Part shown: piece after piece, positions 62,698 through 64,000 of the stretch
Numbering within the stretch: the first letter of the stretch is position 1
How the letters are laid out: each line of letters begins with the position of its first letter
Source: Halomonas korlensis
Lineage (GTDB): Bacteria > Pseudomonadota > Gammaproteobacteria > Pseudomonadales > Halomonadaceae
Length of the DNA: 64,000 bases
NCBI RefSeq assembly: GCF_900116705.1
Contig: NZ_FPBP01000002.1
Span: 129,714-193,713, forward strand
Direction: 5' to 3'
The notes under the pieces: model-generated
The model's input: the letters and a program-made list of their open reading frames with translations, nothing else
Database searches by the model: none
What the model was told of the DNA's origin: nothing
Made by a program: the position numbers and the translations under genes

Positions 62698-62735
62698 AAG
62701 CGCCCCGCTCCTCTCGAAGCGGGGCGCTTGGTTTG
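62698..62735 (+). terminator. rho-independent-like terminator after mepM
   Basis: Perfect 12-bp stem AAGCGCCCCGCT / AGCGGGGCGCTT (62698-62709 with 62718-62729) and an 8-nt loop, followed by GGTTTGGG. Positioned 29 nt after the mepM stop, before the ABC transporter gene. Confidence 0.78.
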
Positions 62736-62793
62736 GGTAGACTATCGCCCCCTCCACGCTTCACTGTCGCCCTCCAGGCCGGGAGTCTTCCGT

Positions 62794-64000
62794 TTGGTCT
62801 CATCGAGCACGTCCCCTGCCCCGCCCGCCGAGGGTAGCCGCCTGGCCCGATTTTTCGGCGTGTTCCGCTACAGCCGCCGGGCGCTGGGCCTGGTCTGGCA
62901 GACCTCGCGTCCGCTGACGCTGGGGCTGGCGCTCTGCACGCTGGTCGCCGGCGTCCTGCCTGCGGTCGCAGCCTGGCTCGGGCAGTTGATCGTCGACGCC
63001 GTGGTCGCCGCCATGGAGATGCACCGCGAGACGGGACAGGTGGAATGGTGGAGCGTGCTGCGCTATGTGCTGGCCGAGGCCGGCGTCATCACCCTGATCG
63101 CCCTGGCCCAGCGCGGCCTCTCGGCCCAGCAGTCGCTGTTGCGCGCCCTGCTGGGCCAGAAGGTCAATGTGATGATCCTCGAGAAGGCCGGCGAGCTCTC
63201 GCTCACGCAGTTCGAGGACTCGGAGTTCTACGACAAGCTGACCCGGGCGCGGCGCGAAGCCTCGACGCGTCCGCTCGGCCTGGTCAACAAGACCTTCGCG
63301 CTGGCCCAGAACGCCATCTCGCTGGCGAGCTTCGGCGTCTTGCTGGTGGGCTTCTCGCCGTGGGCGCTGCTGGTCCTGACGATCGGCGCGCTGCCGGTCT
63401 TTCTCTCCGAGGCCAAGTTCTCCGGCGATGCGTTCCGCCTGTTTCGCTGGCGCTCGCCCCAAACGCGCATGCAGATGTACCTGGAAACCGTGCTGGCCCG
63501 CGAGGACAGCATCAAGGAGGTCAAGCTATTCGGCCTGGAGCCGCTGCTGCTGGGCCGTTACCGCGACATCTTCACGACACTCTACCGCGAGGACCGCCGG
63601 CTGACGCTTCGCCGCGAGAGCTGGGGGTTCCTGCTCGGCCTGCTGGGCACCCTGGCCTTCTACGGTGCCTATGCCTGGGTGGTGATCGAGACGGTCACCG
63701 GGCGGCTGACGCTCGGGCAGATGACCATGTACCTGATGGTCTTCAAGCAGGGCCAGGCGGCCCTGTCGGCAAGCCTCACGGCCATCGGCGGCATGTACGA
63801 AGACAACCTCTACCTGTCGAACCTCTATGAGTATCTCGAGCAACCGGTGGCCGCCGAGGCCGGCACACTCACCCAGGGCGCCAGCCCCGGCGACGGTATC
63901 CGCTTCGAGAACGTCAGCTTCACCTACCCCGGGGCTCAGACGCCCGCGCTGAAACACATCAGCCTTCATCTCCTGCCTGGCCACAGCCTGGCGCTGGTGG
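62794..64000 (+). CDS. ABC exporter (fused permease/ATPase), 3' end cut by window edge
   Basis: 402 codons visible from a TTG at 62794 (GGGAG 9 nt upstream; no in-frame ATG fits, and GTG codons further in are alternatives). The visible part is the six-helix permease: FFGVFRYSRRALGLVWQTSRPLTLGLALCTLVAG, then LLVGFSPWALLVLTIGALPVFL, then WGFLLGLLGTLAFYGAYAWVVIETVTG. It continues to the start of the nucleotide-binding domain, IRFENVSFTYPGAQTPALKHISLHLLPGHSLALV, just before the Walker A. The MsbA/lipid-exporter-like arrangement suggests export of a lipid, peptide or drug. Substrate unknown. Confidence 0.8.
   Translation, partial: MVSSSTSPAPPAEGSRLARFFGVFRYSRRALGLVWQTSRPLTLGLALCTLVAGVLPAVAAWLGQLIVDAVVAAMEMHRETGQVEWWSVLRYVLAEAGVITLIALAQRGLSAQQSLLRALLGQKVNVMILEKAGELSLTQFEDSEFYDKLTRARREASTRPLGLVNKTFALAQNAISLASFGVLLVGFSPWALLVLTIGALPVFLSEAKFSGDAFRLFRWRSPQTRMQMYLETVLAREDSIKEVKLFGLEPLLLGRYRDIFTTLYREDRRLTLRRESWGFLLGLLGTLAFYGAYAWVVIETVTGRLTLGQMTMYLMVFKQGQAALSASLTAIGGMYEDNLYLSNLYEYLEQPVAAEAGTLTQGASPGDGIRFENVSFTYPGAQTPALKHISLHLLPGHSLALV

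Noticed and set aside
61055..62803. Open frame of ~580 codons on the minus strand opposite the M23 peptidase gene
   Set aside because: His/Gln/Gly-rich translation without domains, fully antisense to a clear LysM-M23 gene; a high-GC shadow frame.

Overview
The window looks like chromosomal DNA of a high-GC, moderately halophilic gammaproteobacterium of the Halomonadaceae (Halomonas/Chromohalobacter type). This rests on codon use and protein flavour, on osmoregulated glucan genes beside a very large MscS channel, and on the general gene content. No 16S gene, tRNA or species-diagnostic marker is present, so the assignment is an inference. No CRISPR array, complete insertion sequence, prophage or tRNA gene was seen. 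Both ends cut genes: a manC-type mannose-1-phosphate guanylyltransferase on the left and an ABC exporter on the right.

1-7028: envelope sugar block. A membrane sulfatase/phosphoglycerol-transferase-like protein and manC read leftward. Divergent from them, opgG-opgH (osmoregulated periplasmic glucan synthesis), an FkbM methyltransferase and a creatininase-family amidohydrolase form a tight rightward operon. 7070-14492: the most unusual metabolic locus. A RibBA-like protein (active-looking GTP cyclohydrolase II, degenerate RibB half), a stand-alone RibD reductase, a pterin-synthase-fold protein lacking canonical active-site residues, an MDR dehydrogenase, a GT4 glycosyltransferase, a SAM methyltransferase, an LPG-synthase/flippase-type membrane protein and a CDP-alcohol phosphatidyltransferase lie together. 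Together they look like a pathway that makes a GTP-derived pyrimidine or pterin and then glycosylates, methylates and perhaps membrane-anchors it.

14528-34789: mostly core functions. These are an amidase, a small outer-membrane barrel, an aminotransferase, a CBS-BON protein, a glutaredoxin-like protein, an uncharacterised membrane protein followed by a large MscS channel, an amidoligase/class-I glutamine-amidotransferase pair, OsmC and Tpx peroxidases, an aldo/keto reductase, endonuclease V, sbcDC and thioredoxin 2. A decayed sugar O-acetyltransferase lies between sbcC and trxC.

34921-49174: accessory and defence island with many AT-rich genes. On the minus strand: hsdR, then (after an AT-rich palindrome) fic-hsdM-hsdS followed directly by an AAA ATPase-HNH pair of Septu (PtuA/PtuB) type and two small unknown genes. 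Beyond these lie a heavily deleted second hsdM and a RhuM-Fic fusion gene. Two diverged copies of an ~80 bp sequence bracket the fic-hsdMS-Septu segment.

49379-56306: carboxylate utilisation. A GntR/FadR regulator, a TctCBA tripartite tricarboxylate transporter, a D-tartrate-dehydratase-like enolase-superfamily enzyme and a DUF1428 protein read leftward, with an ArgE-type M20 deacylase divergent. 56407-64000: a DEAD-box RNA helicase with a long upstream region, a glutathionyl-hydroquinone reductase, a LysR regulator, a LysM-M23 murein endopeptidase and the truncated ABC exporter.
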